Both the position numbers and the translations under genes were made by a program. From positions 1 to 64,000 of the forward strand of contig NZ_QOVJ01000008.1 in NCBI RefSeq assembly GCF_004104055.1: 64,000 nt of DNA, in the 5' to 3' direction. Under the pieces are notes generated by a model that made no database searches, had not been told where the DNA came from, and was given only the letters and a program-made list of their open reading frames with translations. Shown here piece by piece: positions 44,586 through 54,499 of the stretch. Within the stretch, counting starts at the first letter, position 1, and every line of letters begins with the position of its first letter. The stretch comes from Leeuwenhoekiella aestuarii. Lineage in GTDB: Bacteria > Bacteroidota > Bacteroidia > Flavobacteriales > Flavobacteriaceae.

Positions 44586-45695
44586 TTAAAAATGTATCGC
44601 CTTCAGTTTTGGGTAAATCCTGGTTTTTAATACAGGTAAATTCAGTAACCTTTTAAAAAAAGCATTCCAGAAGTAACGCTGTCGTTCCAGAAGAATGCCT
44701 AGAAAACAACTGATAAATAGAACACCCCAAAAAGCAACCCACATATCTATACGATTATCTAGCTGAAACCCAAAAACAGCTTTCCATAAAATCAGTAAGG
44801 GATGGTGCAAAACATATAGAGGGAATGTCAAATCCCCCATTTTACGTAAATGCACTGCCCACTTCTCAACCTGAGTAGGACTAGGAGTTAAAGGCATAAA
44901 AAGCAAGGCTAATCCTATCAAAAATCCTAAGATATAATCGGTTACAAACTGATTTGAATAATACAAGGGTGGTACCCCAAGTTTAAATGGGATGGCTGGT
45001 AAAAAGGCGTATACAAATCCGGCCAAGAATAAACATAGACAAACGAGACTCCAGGACTTGTAGGGTAGCGCAACGCGATGATTCAGCTTATAGGCAAAGC
45101 AACCACAAAGCCATATAGGCATCATCAATATTATTTTAGGGCCCGCTATAACACAAGCCAGCCCTATAAACAAATAGGATCTGTACTTCGTATTTTTAAA
45201 AAACAATAATCCAAAAATAACATAATACCAAAACTCATAACTCAAAGACCATAACGGTCTGTTTATAGGTGGAGCTGCAGACCAAGTAGCTGATTCACTC
45301 AAATAAAAAAATGATAAAATATACCTGGGCCAAGATGCTCCACGAATATATTCAAAAGAAAGTACGGGATCTAGATATACTACCAATGCCTGAATACAAG
45401 CGGTAATTAGTAATGCCGGTATCACCATCGAATACAGCCGGCTCAATCTGGCAATGCCATAAGCCAAAGGTCCTTTGTTTTTAGAATGTGTGGAATACGA
45501 GATTACAAAACCAGAAAGCACAAAAAATACCACAACGCCTAAATGTCCAATATTTGCTCCTCCGTGCGGGGGGGTGTAAGTATCTGAAAGCCACTGGTCG
45601 GAAGCATGTACATATACAACGGCTAAAGCGGCCAATATTCGCAAAAGATCCAGAAAAAGACTGTTATAGGCAGAAAGTTTAGGTTTACTATGCAT
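44586..45695 (-). CDS. Acyltransferase-3 family membrane protein (OafA-like)
   Basis: A 369-residue integral membrane protein with about ten membrane segments. The family marks are FLDLLRILAALAVVYVHAS with the catalytic His near residue 26, GVVVFFVLSGFVISYS and YGIARLSRLYSMVIPALL. It would add an acyl group (acetyl, succinyl or similar) to a lipid-linked or growing glycan. It is placed between two GT4 genes with 8-10 bp gaps, so it belongs to the cluster. Confidence 0.87.
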   Translation of the reverse strand: MHSKPKLSAYNSLFLDLLRILAALAVVYVHASDQWLSDTYTPPHGGANIGHLGVVVFFVLSGFVISYSTHSKNKGPLAYGIARLSRLYSMVIPALLITACIQALVVYLDPVLSFEYIRGASWPRYILSFFYLSESATWSAAPPINRPLWSLSYEFWYYVIFGLLFFKNTKYRSYLFIGLACVIAGPKIILMMPIWLCGCFAYKLNHRVALPYKSWSLVCLCLFLAGFVYAFLPAIPFKLGVPPLYYSNQFVTDYILGFLIGLALLFMPLTPSPTQVEKWAVHLRKMGDLTFPLYVLHHPLLILWKAVFGFQLDNRIDMWVAFWGVLFISCFLGILLERQRYFWNAFFKRLLNLPVLKTRIYPKLKAIHF

Positions 45696-45704
45696 AACTA
45701 CTAG

Positions 45705-46754
45705 TTAGTTTAAAAATTCGATCCTGTAAAAATCAAGAGGTTTTAAAAAATCTTGTAGCGATGATTTGGCCAAATCTGCACGCAGTTTATAATCCTCGTC
45801 ATTCATTGCTGCTGCTTCACTCATACAGCGCAGCAAGCTGTTTACGTCTCCCGGTTCTGCGACTAAAGCTGCTGCTCCACCTGCCTCCGGGAGACCTCCA
45901 TCTCGGGTTACTATGGCCGGAACACCAATATTTCGGGCTTCAATTGGTGTAAGACCCAAATCTTCTTTCGTTTTTGCCGGCGCCAGCAGCCATTTTGAGG
46001 ATGCCAGTAATTTTTCTTTGGTTGCTGCACTTACAAAACCAGGCATACGCACGTTTTCTTCTAATCCCAATTCATAAATTAATTCATTAACCTGAGTTCG
46101 CAGTGGGCCATCCCCTAATAGGGTCAATGGATGACGGTGCTTATCAAAAGTGGCTAGCGCATAGGCCTTCAGAATTTCCTCGATTCCCTTATTTTCAATC
46201 CAGCGACCTAGAAAAATAAAACCGCTTCTATCGGAGGGGGCACAAAAGCCATCGGGAAGTTTAGAAACAGTGGGAAAAGCATCGCTTGTTCGCAACTTTA
46301 CATCAGGCTCCCAGGTATTCCATACAAAATGGGAATTATACCATCTTTTATCGGCAAGCTTTGCAGCATATCCCCACATAATGGTATGGATATTATTGTC
46401 TGTTCGTCTCCAATTGTGAATTGTAAGAATGATTTTTTTTGATAATAATTTTGCTGTAAAGATCACATCAGGAGGTGTATTCTGTACATGTAATATATCA
46501 GCCCAAGAGATGATCTTAATAAGTCTTAAAGAACCTCTGTCTACAAAGTCAACGTGTTTACATCCTTTGGATGCTGCCTCGATTAAATGCGATTCAGCAT
46601 GGGCGTTTTTTACCAGTTTAAAACACAATCTTACTTCATATTCAGACCAATTTGAGGCAGCCTCAGCAATAGTAATCATAAATGCCTCCATCCCTCCATA
46701 AACGCCGTGGGTGGGACCAATTATCAATAATTTATTTCGCTTCTTTTTTTCCAT
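45705..46754 (-). CDS. GT4 glycosyltransferase
   Basis: A 349-residue GT-B enzyme, with GPTHGVYGGMEAFMITIAEA near the start, then FLGRWIENKGIEEILKAYAL, LLGDGPLRTQVNEL and the donor motif TKEDLGLTPIEARNIGVPAI. Slightly shorter than the other GT4 enzymes of the cluster. Donor unknown. Encoded 21 bp after the flippase gene. Confidence 0.84.
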   Translation of the reverse strand: MEKKKRNKLLIIGPTHGVYGGMEAFMITIAEAASNWSEYEVRLCFKLVKNAHAESHLIEAASKGCKHVDFVDRGSLRLIKIISWADILHVQNTPPDVIFTAKLLSKKIILTIHNWRRTDNNIHTIMWGYAAKLADKRWYNSHFVWNTWEPDVKLRTSDAFPTVSKLPDGFCAPSDRSGFIFLGRWIENKGIEEILKAYALATFDKHRHPLTLLGDGPLRTQVNELIYELGLEENVRMPGFVSAATKEKLLASSKWLLAPAKTKEDLGLTPIEARNIGVPAIVTRDGGLPEAGGAAALVAEPGDVNSLLRCMSEAAAMNDEDYKLRADLAKSSLQDFLKPLDFYRIEFLN

Positions 46755-46775
46755 AATGATTGTGTGTAAAAAGCT

Positions 46776-48077
46776 TTAAGATTCTGCCTTTAGCGCATAT
46801 AATTTATACAGACCATAATAGTAATGAGTGAGTACCTGTACTCCGGCTATTGCAATATTGAGCAGCAAAACCCCGTATAGCGTAGTTATATCTAACACCA
46901 GCATTGCAATTATTGTAGAAGAAATACTTATTGCTATATACAGAAACGGATTGATGATCCATCCCCTACTGGAATACAGCGCATAGATAATGCCCGATAG
47001 CAGATTTAGACTGCTTCCTATTACTGCCAATACCACTTCATCCTCTAAATCACCATACTTAGCGCCTAGGATCCACAAAATTTGAGATGGAAACCAATAT
47101 ACAATTCCTATAATCCCTAAAAAGAGAACGACTACGAGCAATAGCGCCTGAAGATACCTCCTCTTCAACAAACTAAAATCGGCTTCTAACCGGGCAAAAC
47201 GAGGTGCTATTAACATGCCAAACAAAACAGAAATAATATTCATAACCATGGCTAACCGACCAAGTGCACCTATTTGAGCGACAGAATCAGTAGAACCAAA
47301 AAGCGATAATAACCATACGGTAAGCTGCCCAGACAAACAATAGAAAATGGCTTCAGGCAAAATACGTCTGGTTTTAGCTACCAAGCGAAGTTTTATTTCT
47401 GAATCGGACTGCTGTTCCCAGTCTACAGAAGAATTCGTTATTTTCTTAAGTCTGATATTTCCCCAAACCTGAGGAAGAGTTGAAGCTATAATGGCTATAT
47501 AGGCAAAAGGGAATAAAAATATCAGAAGAATTAATAACACGAGTCGACCTGTATTTATTGCAAGCTGATTTTTTTGAAGTGGTACTACATGCTGTGTGAG
47601 CTTTGGCGCTATCTCTAAAATGCTATTTGAAATTTGAGAAAAAAATGCAGGTATCAATCCAATCATGATTAATATACTCATCGTCCACGATGCGCCATTG
47701 AGTCTTAATAAATAAATAAGTATGGGAATCCCGATGAGTAAACTTACAAGTCCAAAAATCTTTCGTAATTCAAAAGCTGTGACAAAAACCATTCCCATCT
47801 TTTTCTTGTCTTTCCAAACCTTCCCTCCCTCAGACATAACACCTATAGGAATTCCTGCATTAGCAAGAGCGATGATAGTACCCAACATCGTATTGGCTAG
47901 AGTATATAAAGCATATTCTTCGGTAGATAGCAAACGAATTACCAAAATCCCCGAAGCGAGACTTATGAGCATGATAAAGACCTGTGCAGTACCGGATATA
48001 CTAATGAGGCCAGTCCAATGCTGGGAGCGCGCATAAAGAGGATGGCTTTTGATTTGATTAAAAAAAGAGGAATTCAA
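46776..48077 (-). CDS. wzx: Wzx-type flippase (polysaccharide transporter, MOP superfamily)
   Basis: A 433-residue protein with about twelve membrane segments and the usual N-terminal stretch IRLLSTEEYALYTLANTMLG of polysaccharide-transport MOP proteins. It would turn the lipid-linked repeat unit to the outer face of the inner membrane. The start appears to be TTG at 48077: no ATG lies upstream in frame, and the first internal ATG (residue 36) would cut into the first membrane segment. Confidence 0.82.
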   Translation of the reverse strand: MNSSFFNQIKSHPLYARSQHWTGLISISGTAQVFIMLISLASGILVIRLLSTEEYALYTLANTMLGTIIALANAGIPIGVMSEGGKVWKDKKKMGMVFVTAFELRKIFGLVSLLIGIPILIYLLRLNGASWTMSILIMIGLIPAFFSQISNSILEIAPKLTQHVVPLQKNQLAINTGRLVLLILLIFLFPFAYIAIIASTLPQVWGNIRLKKITNSSVDWEQQSDSEIKLRLVAKTRRILPEAIFYCLSGQLTVWLLSLFGSTDSVAQIGALGRLAMVMNIISVLFGMLIAPRFARLEADFSLLKRRYLQALLLVVVLFLGIIGIVYWFPSQILWILGAKYGDLEDEVVLAVIGSSLNLLSGIIYALYSSRGWIINPFLYIAISISSTIIAMLVLDITTLYGVLLLNIAIAGVQVLTHYYYGLYKLYALKAES

Positions 48078-48098
48078 ATAACTAGATTTGTAAAATTA

Positions 48099-48956
48099 TC
48101 ACAGCCTGATCCACCCCTTTGGATATAGATCATCTAGAGATATACTCGGATCCTTAAACCATTTTTTAGGAGCTATTACGGTTTTATCTGCATGCGCATT
48201 CAGCCAAGCCCCCCACCAACTAAATGTACTATTGGCTATTATATTTGCCTTACACAAACTCATCAATCTTAAATCATCATATGCATTCTCTCCGGTATTA
48301 AAATCTATATAATGATGAGGATGGTTTGGGCTAAGGTTTTCTTTTACCCAGGTTATCGTATCTGAAAAAAAGAAAAATGTGGGATGCTCCATTTTTTCAC
48401 TCAGAAGCCTTATAGCATTTTGATAATACGCTAAAGAGCAAATCTCATAGTGCTCCTGATGTTGCTTTTTCAAATAATCTCCGCGCCTGATATGTACCGC
48501 AACAGAATTAGTCGTACTAATAAGCTTGGCCATCTCAAGATTTTTACCTTCCAGTTTAGGACGTATTTGAAATTCATCGCGCAGCATAGGTCCTATACCC
48601 TCAAAATACTTATAACTTTGCCAAAATCCCCTCAGGCACACATCGTTACCCAAACTCTTAAAATGAGGGTCGTATTCAAAAGAGGGTTCAAAATAGGTTT
48701 TTTTGGGATAGATTTTTCTCAATATACGGTATATGATAGAGTCCTTAGTCCATGTATACCTTTTCAGCTCCTTAGGAGTTACAAATGTCTCGTTTATATT
48801 AAAGTGCTTCAGTTCATATGCATCCTTCACAGAATCTTTTTGATAGTATGCACTACTCAATTTATGTTCTGTGCCATTCTGTACCGCAAGTGCTTTACCA
48901 GCTGCATATTGAAAAAGCTGATTTCCGAGTCTGTCAGATAAAACGGTTACTATCAT
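48099..48956 (-). CDS. GT11 alpha-1,2-fucosyltransferase
   Basis: A 285-residue enzyme of the GT11/FUT1-like family: VTVLSDRLGNQLFQYAAGKA at the start, the GDP-fucose-binding VAVHIRRGDYL near residue 155 and NSTFSWWGAWLNAHADKTVI near 240. It would transfer fucose from GDP-fucose, which the gmd and fcl products of the same cluster make. This ties the pathway to a fucosylated repeat unit. Its start overlaps the GT2 gene by 4 bp. Confidence 0.9.
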   Translation of the reverse strand: MIVTVLSDRLGNQLFQYAAGKALAVQNGTEHKLSSAYYQKDSVKDAYELKHFNINETFVTPKELKRYTWTKDSIIYRILRKIYPKKTYFEPSFEYDPHFKSLGNDVCLRGFWQSYKYFEGIGPMLRDEFQIRPKLEGKNLEMAKLISTTNSVAVHIRRGDYLKKQHQEHYEICSLAYYQNAIRLLSEKMEHPTFFFFSDTITWVKENLSPNHPHHYIDFNTGENAYDDLRLMSLCKANIIANSTFSWWGAWLNAHADKTVIAPKKWFKDPSISLDDLYPKGWIRL

Positions 48957-49891
48957 AGTTTACTTTTAACTAAACACATATACCCAAGTCTTTTTAAACC
49001 TGGAATTGTTAATATTTTAGAACGGTACCATTCGCTACAAAATATAGTGAAAGCATCCTTTCGTCTTCCGGTATTTACAGCTTGAGTAATTGCTATAGGA
49101 GCGCGTTCACGTAAGCGTTGGTGCCGTATAGCTTCACCAAAACGCGTATCAGCTATAAAATTTCGCAAAATTCTGAAGGACTGGTATCCTGAGTCGTCTG
49201 TTAAAGAACTAGACATCGAATTGCGAGCCACTCGATATTTAACCAGGTATTGATTTAAAAAATACATTTTATAACCTGCAATACCTATTCTAAGACCAAA
49301 ATCATACTCACAACCATTTCCCAATTCAGCATCAAAACCATAAGCCCTAAATTGGATCGCTTCCACTATTTCACGTTTCATCAGGTATCCGTTGTTGGGA
49401 AACTGTTGTCCCATTCCAGCCTCTAAAGAGGTGAGTACAGTTCCCTCATACGCTGCACTTCTAAAATAAGAGGTGTTAAAATATTCCGATCTGCTGGGGG
49501 ATACTTCACCTGTTTCAGTCATTATATACTGTTTTCCAAAAGCGATATCTAGATCAGGATCAGCTGCAAAGAGCTTAACCAATGAATCGAGAGCAATAGG
49601 TAATAAAGCATCGTCATCATGCAAGAGTAGAATAAGGTCTCCCTGAGCCGTTTCAAAGAGTCTGTTGGTATTACCTATTTGGCCCAAACCCGGTTTATTG
49701 TGTAAATAAATGATGGAAATATGGGTTCCGCGTTTGAGTTCTTCAACTGCCTGCGCAGTACGATCATCAGGGGAGTCATCACTAATGATGATTTCAAAAG
49801 GTAAGTAGGTTTGGTCCAGACAAGATGCAATAGCTTCAAGTACCAATACAGGTCTTTTAAAAGTGGGGATTAATATTGAAATTTTAAACAT
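48953..49891 (-). CDS. GT2 glycosyltransferase
   Basis: A 312-residue GT-A enzyme. ISILIPTFKRPVLVLEAIAS at the start, CLDQTYLPFEIIISDDSPDD for the nucleotide, and LILLLHDDDALLPIALDSLV with the metal-binding DxD. An inverting transferase of the repeat unit; donor unknown. It follows the Wzc gene by 36 bp and overlaps the GT11 gene. Confidence 0.86.
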   Translation of the reverse strand: MFKISILIPTFKRPVLVLEAIASCLDQTYLPFEIIISDDSPDDRTAQAVEELKRGTHISIIYLHNKPGLGQIGNTNRLFETAQGDLILLLHDDDALLPIALDSLVKLFAADPDLDIAFGKQYIMTETGEVSPSRSEYFNTSYFRSAAYEGTVLTSLEAGMGQQFPNNGYLMKREIVEAIQFRAYGFDAELGNGCEYDFGLRIGIAGYKMYFLNQYLVKYRVARNSMSSSLTDDSGYQSFRILRNFIADTRFGEAIRHQRLRERAPIAITQAVNTGRRKDAFTIFCSEWYRSKILTIPGLKRLGYMCLVKSKL

Positions 49892-49927
49892 ACCAGTTAT
49901 TTAAAAGAATCCGAATTTATTTTTAGT

Positions 49928-52228
49928 TTAACTTATTTTATTGGTTTTACCATAACCATAGGTTTCTCCGTGTACCATTTTTACATCGTTCAAAACAATA
50001 AATGGTGATTTGATTTTTTTGTTGCTATGAATATCTTCTATCGTTTGTAATTCTTTTTTACTGGTAAATTGCTGTCTAACGACAAAAATACAGACATCAC
50101 TATAAGGTGCTAAACCATAAGCATCAGCAACTTTACCTATAGGTGCCGTATCGATTAAAACATAGTCGTAACTCGATTTCAATTCTTCGATAAGAACCTG
50201 TATCCGATCACTAATCATGAGTTCTCCGGGGTTAGATGCGAGTGTTCCCGCACCAATCACGTCAAAGTTTTCGACATCCGGTACCGGGATAATTACATCA
50301 TTTAGAGTCAATACCTCCTGACTCAAATAGTCTGTGATCCCCTTCTTGTTAAGGAGCTTAAGATCCTTCATCAACTGCGGTTCTCGCAGATCAAATCCTA
50401 ACGCGATCACTTTATTTCCCGCCAAAGCCAAGCTTGTTGCCAAATTGATCGTAAAAAAAGTTTTCCCTTCCCCTTTTTTCCCGGAAGTAACTAAAATCAC
50501 TTTACTTAGGCGTCCTAGTGTGGCAAACTTCAAATTAAATCTAATGAGCCTAAAAAATTCGGCTATTGGAGTATTCCGTTCGGCGGTGGCCACCACAGTG
50601 ACTCGTTCCTTATTATGAGCTACTTTACCCAATACAGGGGTAGCTGTACAATGAACTATATCTTCTACAGATTGTATGGTATCATTAAGTTTTTGACGGA
50701 CGTATATGCCCGAAAAAGGTATAAAGATCCCTAATATAAAAGCGCCTAAATACATCGAAGTCTTGTTAGGTCTTACGGGGTTACGAGTTGCTTTAGGTCG
50801 TTCGATTATACGAGAATTGGTTACCGGTGCATTGAGAGAAAGAGCGGCCTCTTCCCGCTTTTCCAAAAGAAAGGTATAGATATCGTTCTTGGTACTTTGC
50901 TGGCGGTTGATTTGAGTGAGTTCACGCTCCGCCAAAGGAACCTTTCTAATCTGGGACTGAAAACGTTGTGAATTAGATCGAATATTCTTTTGTGTGATCA
51001 AAAGTCCGTTTTTCACATTGTTCAAAGCTTCAAGAATATTACCTTTAAGAGCATTGATTTCTCCAGTCATACGCACCACTAAAGGATTGGTACTGGGTGT
51101 ACTTTGCAACATTTGTTGACGCTCAAGTTGAAGATTATTGAATTTTAAAATTAGATTTTGAAGACTGGGGTCCTCGACAACTAAGGTGCTGGGAATCATC
51201 TTCAACTCACTTCCAGACTGAATGATATAAGCAGAAATAGAATTCAAAACGTCCAGCTGGTTCTCATAGTTCGCCAGTTGCTTGTTAGAATCTGTAGCAC
51301 TTTCTAAATACATCTGAGCGTCAGAATTAACATCGGTCAGATCATTGCGCTGTTTATATCCTTCAACACTTTTCTCGGCATCTGTGAGTTCTTCTGTAAG
51401 CTGCATCAACCTAGAATCTATGATCTGTATTGTATTTAAAGCCAATTGATTATTAAAAATCACCGCTTCTTCCATATAAATGGAAATCAAGGTAGTGAGA
51501 AGCTCTTCTGCGCGCTCTGGCAGCGGATCTTGTAATGAGATTTTCAATAAACTTCCTCCTTTTTCACTGGTAGGCATTACGGCCAATTTAGAACTGTAAT
51601 ATTCTGAAGCGGCTTGTATATCTGTAAATGAGAAATTCAGCGATGCATTTTTAAATGCATCTACTGGAATGTTTGGGTTGCGATTCACGACAACGCTTCC
51701 TTCACCAAGTGCTATGGGTACACCAAATGTATAAGGCACAAATGTTCCATTTTCTGTACTTAGCTCATAAGTTGTTTCTCCGGTAAATTTCAAAACATAA
51801 TGACCTCCGGGCTTTGGAGGGTTAAGACTATCTACGTCAAGATGAATGGGTAAATTCTTTTCATAGACCGCTACATCTTTTAAGTTACCTTCTAGAGAAT
51901 AGCTTGCATAAATGCCAATCCTTTTTAAAGCTTGCTCCATAAGCGCAGAAGACTTTAATATTCCCATTTCATTTACTAAATCACGCGAAGATTTAAACAA
52001 ACCCAAATCACTGGCTGATTCAATTTCCGAAACCCTGTTAGTCGCGTTACTATCTTTAATCAGAAGCACACTATCTGCCTGGTAAATGGGTATGGCGTGA
52101 TACCTGAGGTATAAAAAAACACTAGCTGTGGCTATTAAAAGTCCTAAAACAAATAAATACCAGTATTTTAAATAAGAATACAGAATGTGTTTTATATCCT
52201 TGGGTTCTTTTTTTAAAGAGACATGCAT
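49928..52228 (-). CDS. wzc: Wzc-type polysaccharide co-polymerase / tyrosine autokinase
   Basis: A 766-residue inner-membrane protein. Membrane segment about 24-46, periplasmic Wzz domain with coiled coil, second segment near 490-510 (YLGAFILGIFIPFSG), then the BY-kinase: Walker A TSGKKGEGKTFF, Walker A' GFDLREPQ and Walker B YDYVLIDTAPIG. The C-terminal Tyr cluster is short (GETYGYGKTNKIS with two Tyr). It controls chain length and works with Wza. Encoded 18 bp after wza. Confidence 0.92.
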   Translation of the reverse strand: MHVSLKKEPKDIKHILYSYLKYWYLFVLGLLIATASVFLYLRYHAIPIYQADSVLLIKDSNATNRVSEIESASDLGLFKSSRDLVNEMGILKSSALMEQALKRIGIYASYSLEGNLKDVAVYEKNLPIHLDVDSLNPPKPGGHYVLKFTGETTYELSTENGTFVPYTFGVPIALGEGSVVVNRNPNIPVDAFKNASLNFSFTDIQAASEYYSSKLAVMPTSEKGGSLLKISLQDPLPERAEELLTTLISIYMEEAVIFNNQLALNTIQIIDSRLMQLTEELTDAEKSVEGYKQRNDLTDVNSDAQMYLESATDSNKQLANYENQLDVLNSISAYIIQSGSELKMIPSTLVVEDPSLQNLILKFNNLQLERQQMLQSTPSTNPLVVRMTGEINALKGNILEALNNVKNGLLITQKNIRSNSQRFQSQIRKVPLAERELTQINRQQSTKNDIYTFLLEKREEAALSLNAPVTNSRIIERPKATRNPVRPNKTSMYLGAFILGIFIPFSGIYVRQKLNDTIQSVEDIVHCTATPVLGKVAHNKERVTVVATAERNTPIAEFFRLIRFNLKFATLGRLSKVILVTSGKKGEGKTFFTINLATSLALAGNKVIALGFDLREPQLMKDLKLLNKKGITDYLSQEVLTLNDVIIPVPDVENFDVIGAGTLASNPGELMISDRIQVLIEELKSSYDYVLIDTAPIGKVADAYGLAPYSDVCIFVVRQQFTSKKELQTIEDIHSNKKIKSPFIVLNDVKMVHGETYGYGKTNKIS

Positions 52229-52246
52229 AGGTGGGTCTTGAGTGAA

Positions 52247-52993
52247 TTACTTATATAAAATAAAAAGTGTAGCGATAGAAATTGCAGAAAGTATTAATGA
52301 AATAGTACTGCGCGTTGTACTGGCCTGCTCTTTTCTAGCTTTAATGGGTTCTACGTAAACTACATCATTAGAATCCAGATAAAAATATGGAGAATCTAAA
52401 ATTTCCGAATTATTAAGGTTCAAACGTATCAATTTACGTTCCCCCTCAGATTGCTTGATGAGCAAAACATTTTCACGTTTCCCGTAAACGGTCATATCCC
52501 CTGCCAGCCCTAAAGCTTCGAGAATGCTTATGCTTTCGGTGGGGACAGTGAATGTGGATGGATTGGCTACTTCTCCCAAAACAGTTATCCGAAAATTCAA
52601 ATACCGAATGCGAACCTTAGGCTCACTGAGATAGTTTTTAAGCATTTGGGTTAGCTGCTGCTGCGCAGCTGATTTTGATTGCCCCCCTAATGAAACTGTA
52701 CCCAATACAGGAAAGGTAATTTCCCCGTTCTGATCAATCAAATACCCGTTGTCTGATAAATCTTGCTGTGAATTTGAACCTTCGTAAATTCGGTTAAAAG
52801 GCTTGTCTGCTTCTGCGTTTAAGCTAGTTACCTGAATACTCAACAGATCCCCGGGTTGCAAGACGGGTTCTGCAGGATAACTGCTTCGCTTTGTTTTCGA
52901 CAGATCTTGAGAAGAGGCATCACTAAAATAAATTAAATTCCGAGAACAGGAAGAAAAGAATAAGACCAGAAGTATTGAAAAATACATTCGCAT
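52247..52993 (-). CDS. wza: Wza-type outer-membrane polysaccharide export lipoprotein
   Basis: A 248-residue lipoprotein (lipobox FFSSC, Cys16). The Poly_export domain is visible (VLQPGDLLSIQVTSLNAEAD, NGYLIDQNGEITFPVLGTVS), then one SLBB domain (RITVLGEVANPSTFTVPTES), and a C-terminal hydrophobic helix (ISLILSAISIATLFILYK), as in the shorter Wza proteins of Bacteroidota. It should form the outer-membrane channel of the export machine. Confidence 0.92.
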   Translation of the reverse strand: MRMYFSILLVLFFSSCSRNLIYFSDASSQDLSKTKRSSYPAEPVLQPGDLLSIQVTSLNAEADKPFNRIYEGSNSQQDLSDNGYLIDQNGEITFPVLGTVSLGGQSKSAAQQQLTQMLKNYLSEPKVRIRYLNFRITVLGEVANPSTFTVPTESISILEALGLAGDMTVYGKRENVLLIKQSEGERKLIRLNLNNSEILDSPYFYLDSNDVVYVEPIKARKEQASTTRSTISLILSAISIATLFILYK

Positions 52994-53033
52994 AAATAAT
53001 GAATATTTGATTTAATTAAGTAAGGTTGGGATG

Positions 53034-54383
53034 TCAATAAGCGTTCACTTCACCACGAAGAGAGTTTATAACGGTCAGGTATATAATCCTAATGTCAAAG
53101 TAGATAGACCATTTCTCTACATAAAAAATGTCTAAGCGTACCCGATTAACAATATCGGCTTTAGTTATAATCTCTCCACGGTAACCTTTAATTTGTGCCA
53201 AACCCGTTATTCCGGGTTTCACCCAATGCCTGACCAGATATTTATCTACAGAGTTTTCATATTGCAACGTGTGATACTGCATATGTGGACGGGGTCCCAC
53301 AACACTCATGTGACCGAGTAATACATCTATAAACTGTGGTAATTCATCAATACTCGTCTTTCTGAGCAGTTTACCAATTCTAGTAACTCGTACATCATTT
53401 TTTACAGCCATAAGGGTATTGGCAGTGCTGCTTTGCGTCATCGTTCTAAATTTATGACACCAAAAAATAGACTTATTAACTCCGTTACGTTGCTGTTTAA
53501 AAAACATAGGGCCTGGAGAATCTAATTTTATAAGAAGGCAGAGCAACGGTGTCAGCCAAGAAAGTATAAATACAATAACAATAAGCGAAAACAAAATATC
53601 AAAAATGCGCTTGATCAGTTTAGAGTAAGAGCGTTCCAGGGGAAGCATTCGCATATTGAGTACCGGGACGGTATCATAAAGTTCAATAGACATGGCACGT
53701 GTAAATACCTCTTTATTATCAGGTATAATTTTGAGCTTTTTAAAATTGTTATCCGCAAAATGAATTAACTGTTTAAGTTCGATTTCCGATAACTTTGATA
53801 CCGTACAGTAAATTTGACTAACATGGTTCCCAAGCATATATAGATAAGCATCTTCAAGTGTACCCAGATAGGTAGGGCTTGTAGAAGGCGAAGCATCAAA
53901 ATATCCCAAATAATTATACCCCATTAGCTTATCATCAAAAACAGCTCTGATTTTCTTAAGATTTTTATCCCTTCCAATTACAATAACATCAACAACATAC
54001 CCTCCTTGCTTCCGGTACGCATCCATATAACCATAAAACAAAATTCGGTAGATGGTTAGCAAGGTATAAATGCAGCATAAAACATTTATAAGGTCTTTCA
54101 TAGGTATCTGAAGACGCCCAGAATTGATACCAAAAAAAGCGAAATACGATAATGCGTATATTACATACAGGTAAAAAAGTTTCAAGAGATTTGTATGGAA
54201 ACGCTCTTTACGTGCGGTAGGATAAAAATTTAAGCTATAGGTAATAATCAGCCAGCTGATATTAAAATACAACAGATCTGTAAGAGTTAAACAGTTAAAT
54301 GCCGTAAAAAACAACAAAGAACTATCTATCACTATCAAGTGTATAAATACCGATAGGATAATGAATAGCGTGCTTTTTTTCAT
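53034..54383 (-). CDS. wcaJ: WcaJ-type undecaprenyl-phosphate sugar phosphotransferase
   Basis: A 449-residue polyisoprenyl-phosphate hexose-1-phosphate transferase. Four N-terminal membrane segments (about 5-110), a CoA-binding-like soluble part (about 130-240), and the catalytic domain from about 255: KRIFDILFSLIVIVFILSWL, LDSPGPMFFKQQRNGVNKS, FWCHKFRTMT, DELPQFIDVLLGHMSVVGPR. It starts the repeat unit by moving glucose-1-phosphate or galactose-1-phosphate from its UDP form to undecaprenyl phosphate. The 116 bp before it hold no gene. Confidence 0.9.
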   Translation of the reverse strand: MKKSTLFIILSVFIHLIVIDSSLLFFTAFNCLTLTDLLYFNISWLIITYSLNFYPTARKERFHTNLLKLFYLYVIYALSYFAFFGINSGRLQIPMKDLINVLCCIYTLLTIYRILFYGYMDAYRKQGGYVVDVIVIGRDKNLKKIRAVFDDKLMGYNYLGYFDASPSTSPTYLGTLEDAYLYMLGNHVSQIYCTVSKLSEIELKQLIHFADNNFKKLKIIPDNKEVFTRAMSIELYDTVPVLNMRMLPLERSYSKLIKRIFDILFSLIVIVFILSWLTPLLCLLIKLDSPGPMFFKQQRNGVNKSIFWCHKFRTMTQSSTANTLMAVKNDVRVTRIGKLLRKTSIDELPQFIDVLLGHMSVVGPRPHMQYHTLQYENSVDKYLVRHWVKPGITGLAQIKGYRGEIITKADIVNRVRLDIFYVEKWSIYFDIRIIYLTVINSLRGEVNAY

Positions 54384-54499
54384 ACCAATTCTAAACAGGA
54401 AACAAACTTCTCACAACAGTGAGCCACAAACACAAACCAGCTATTGGAAGCATAAAATCTGTATAAAATAATTACAGAAGTGCTGCAAATAACTCACAG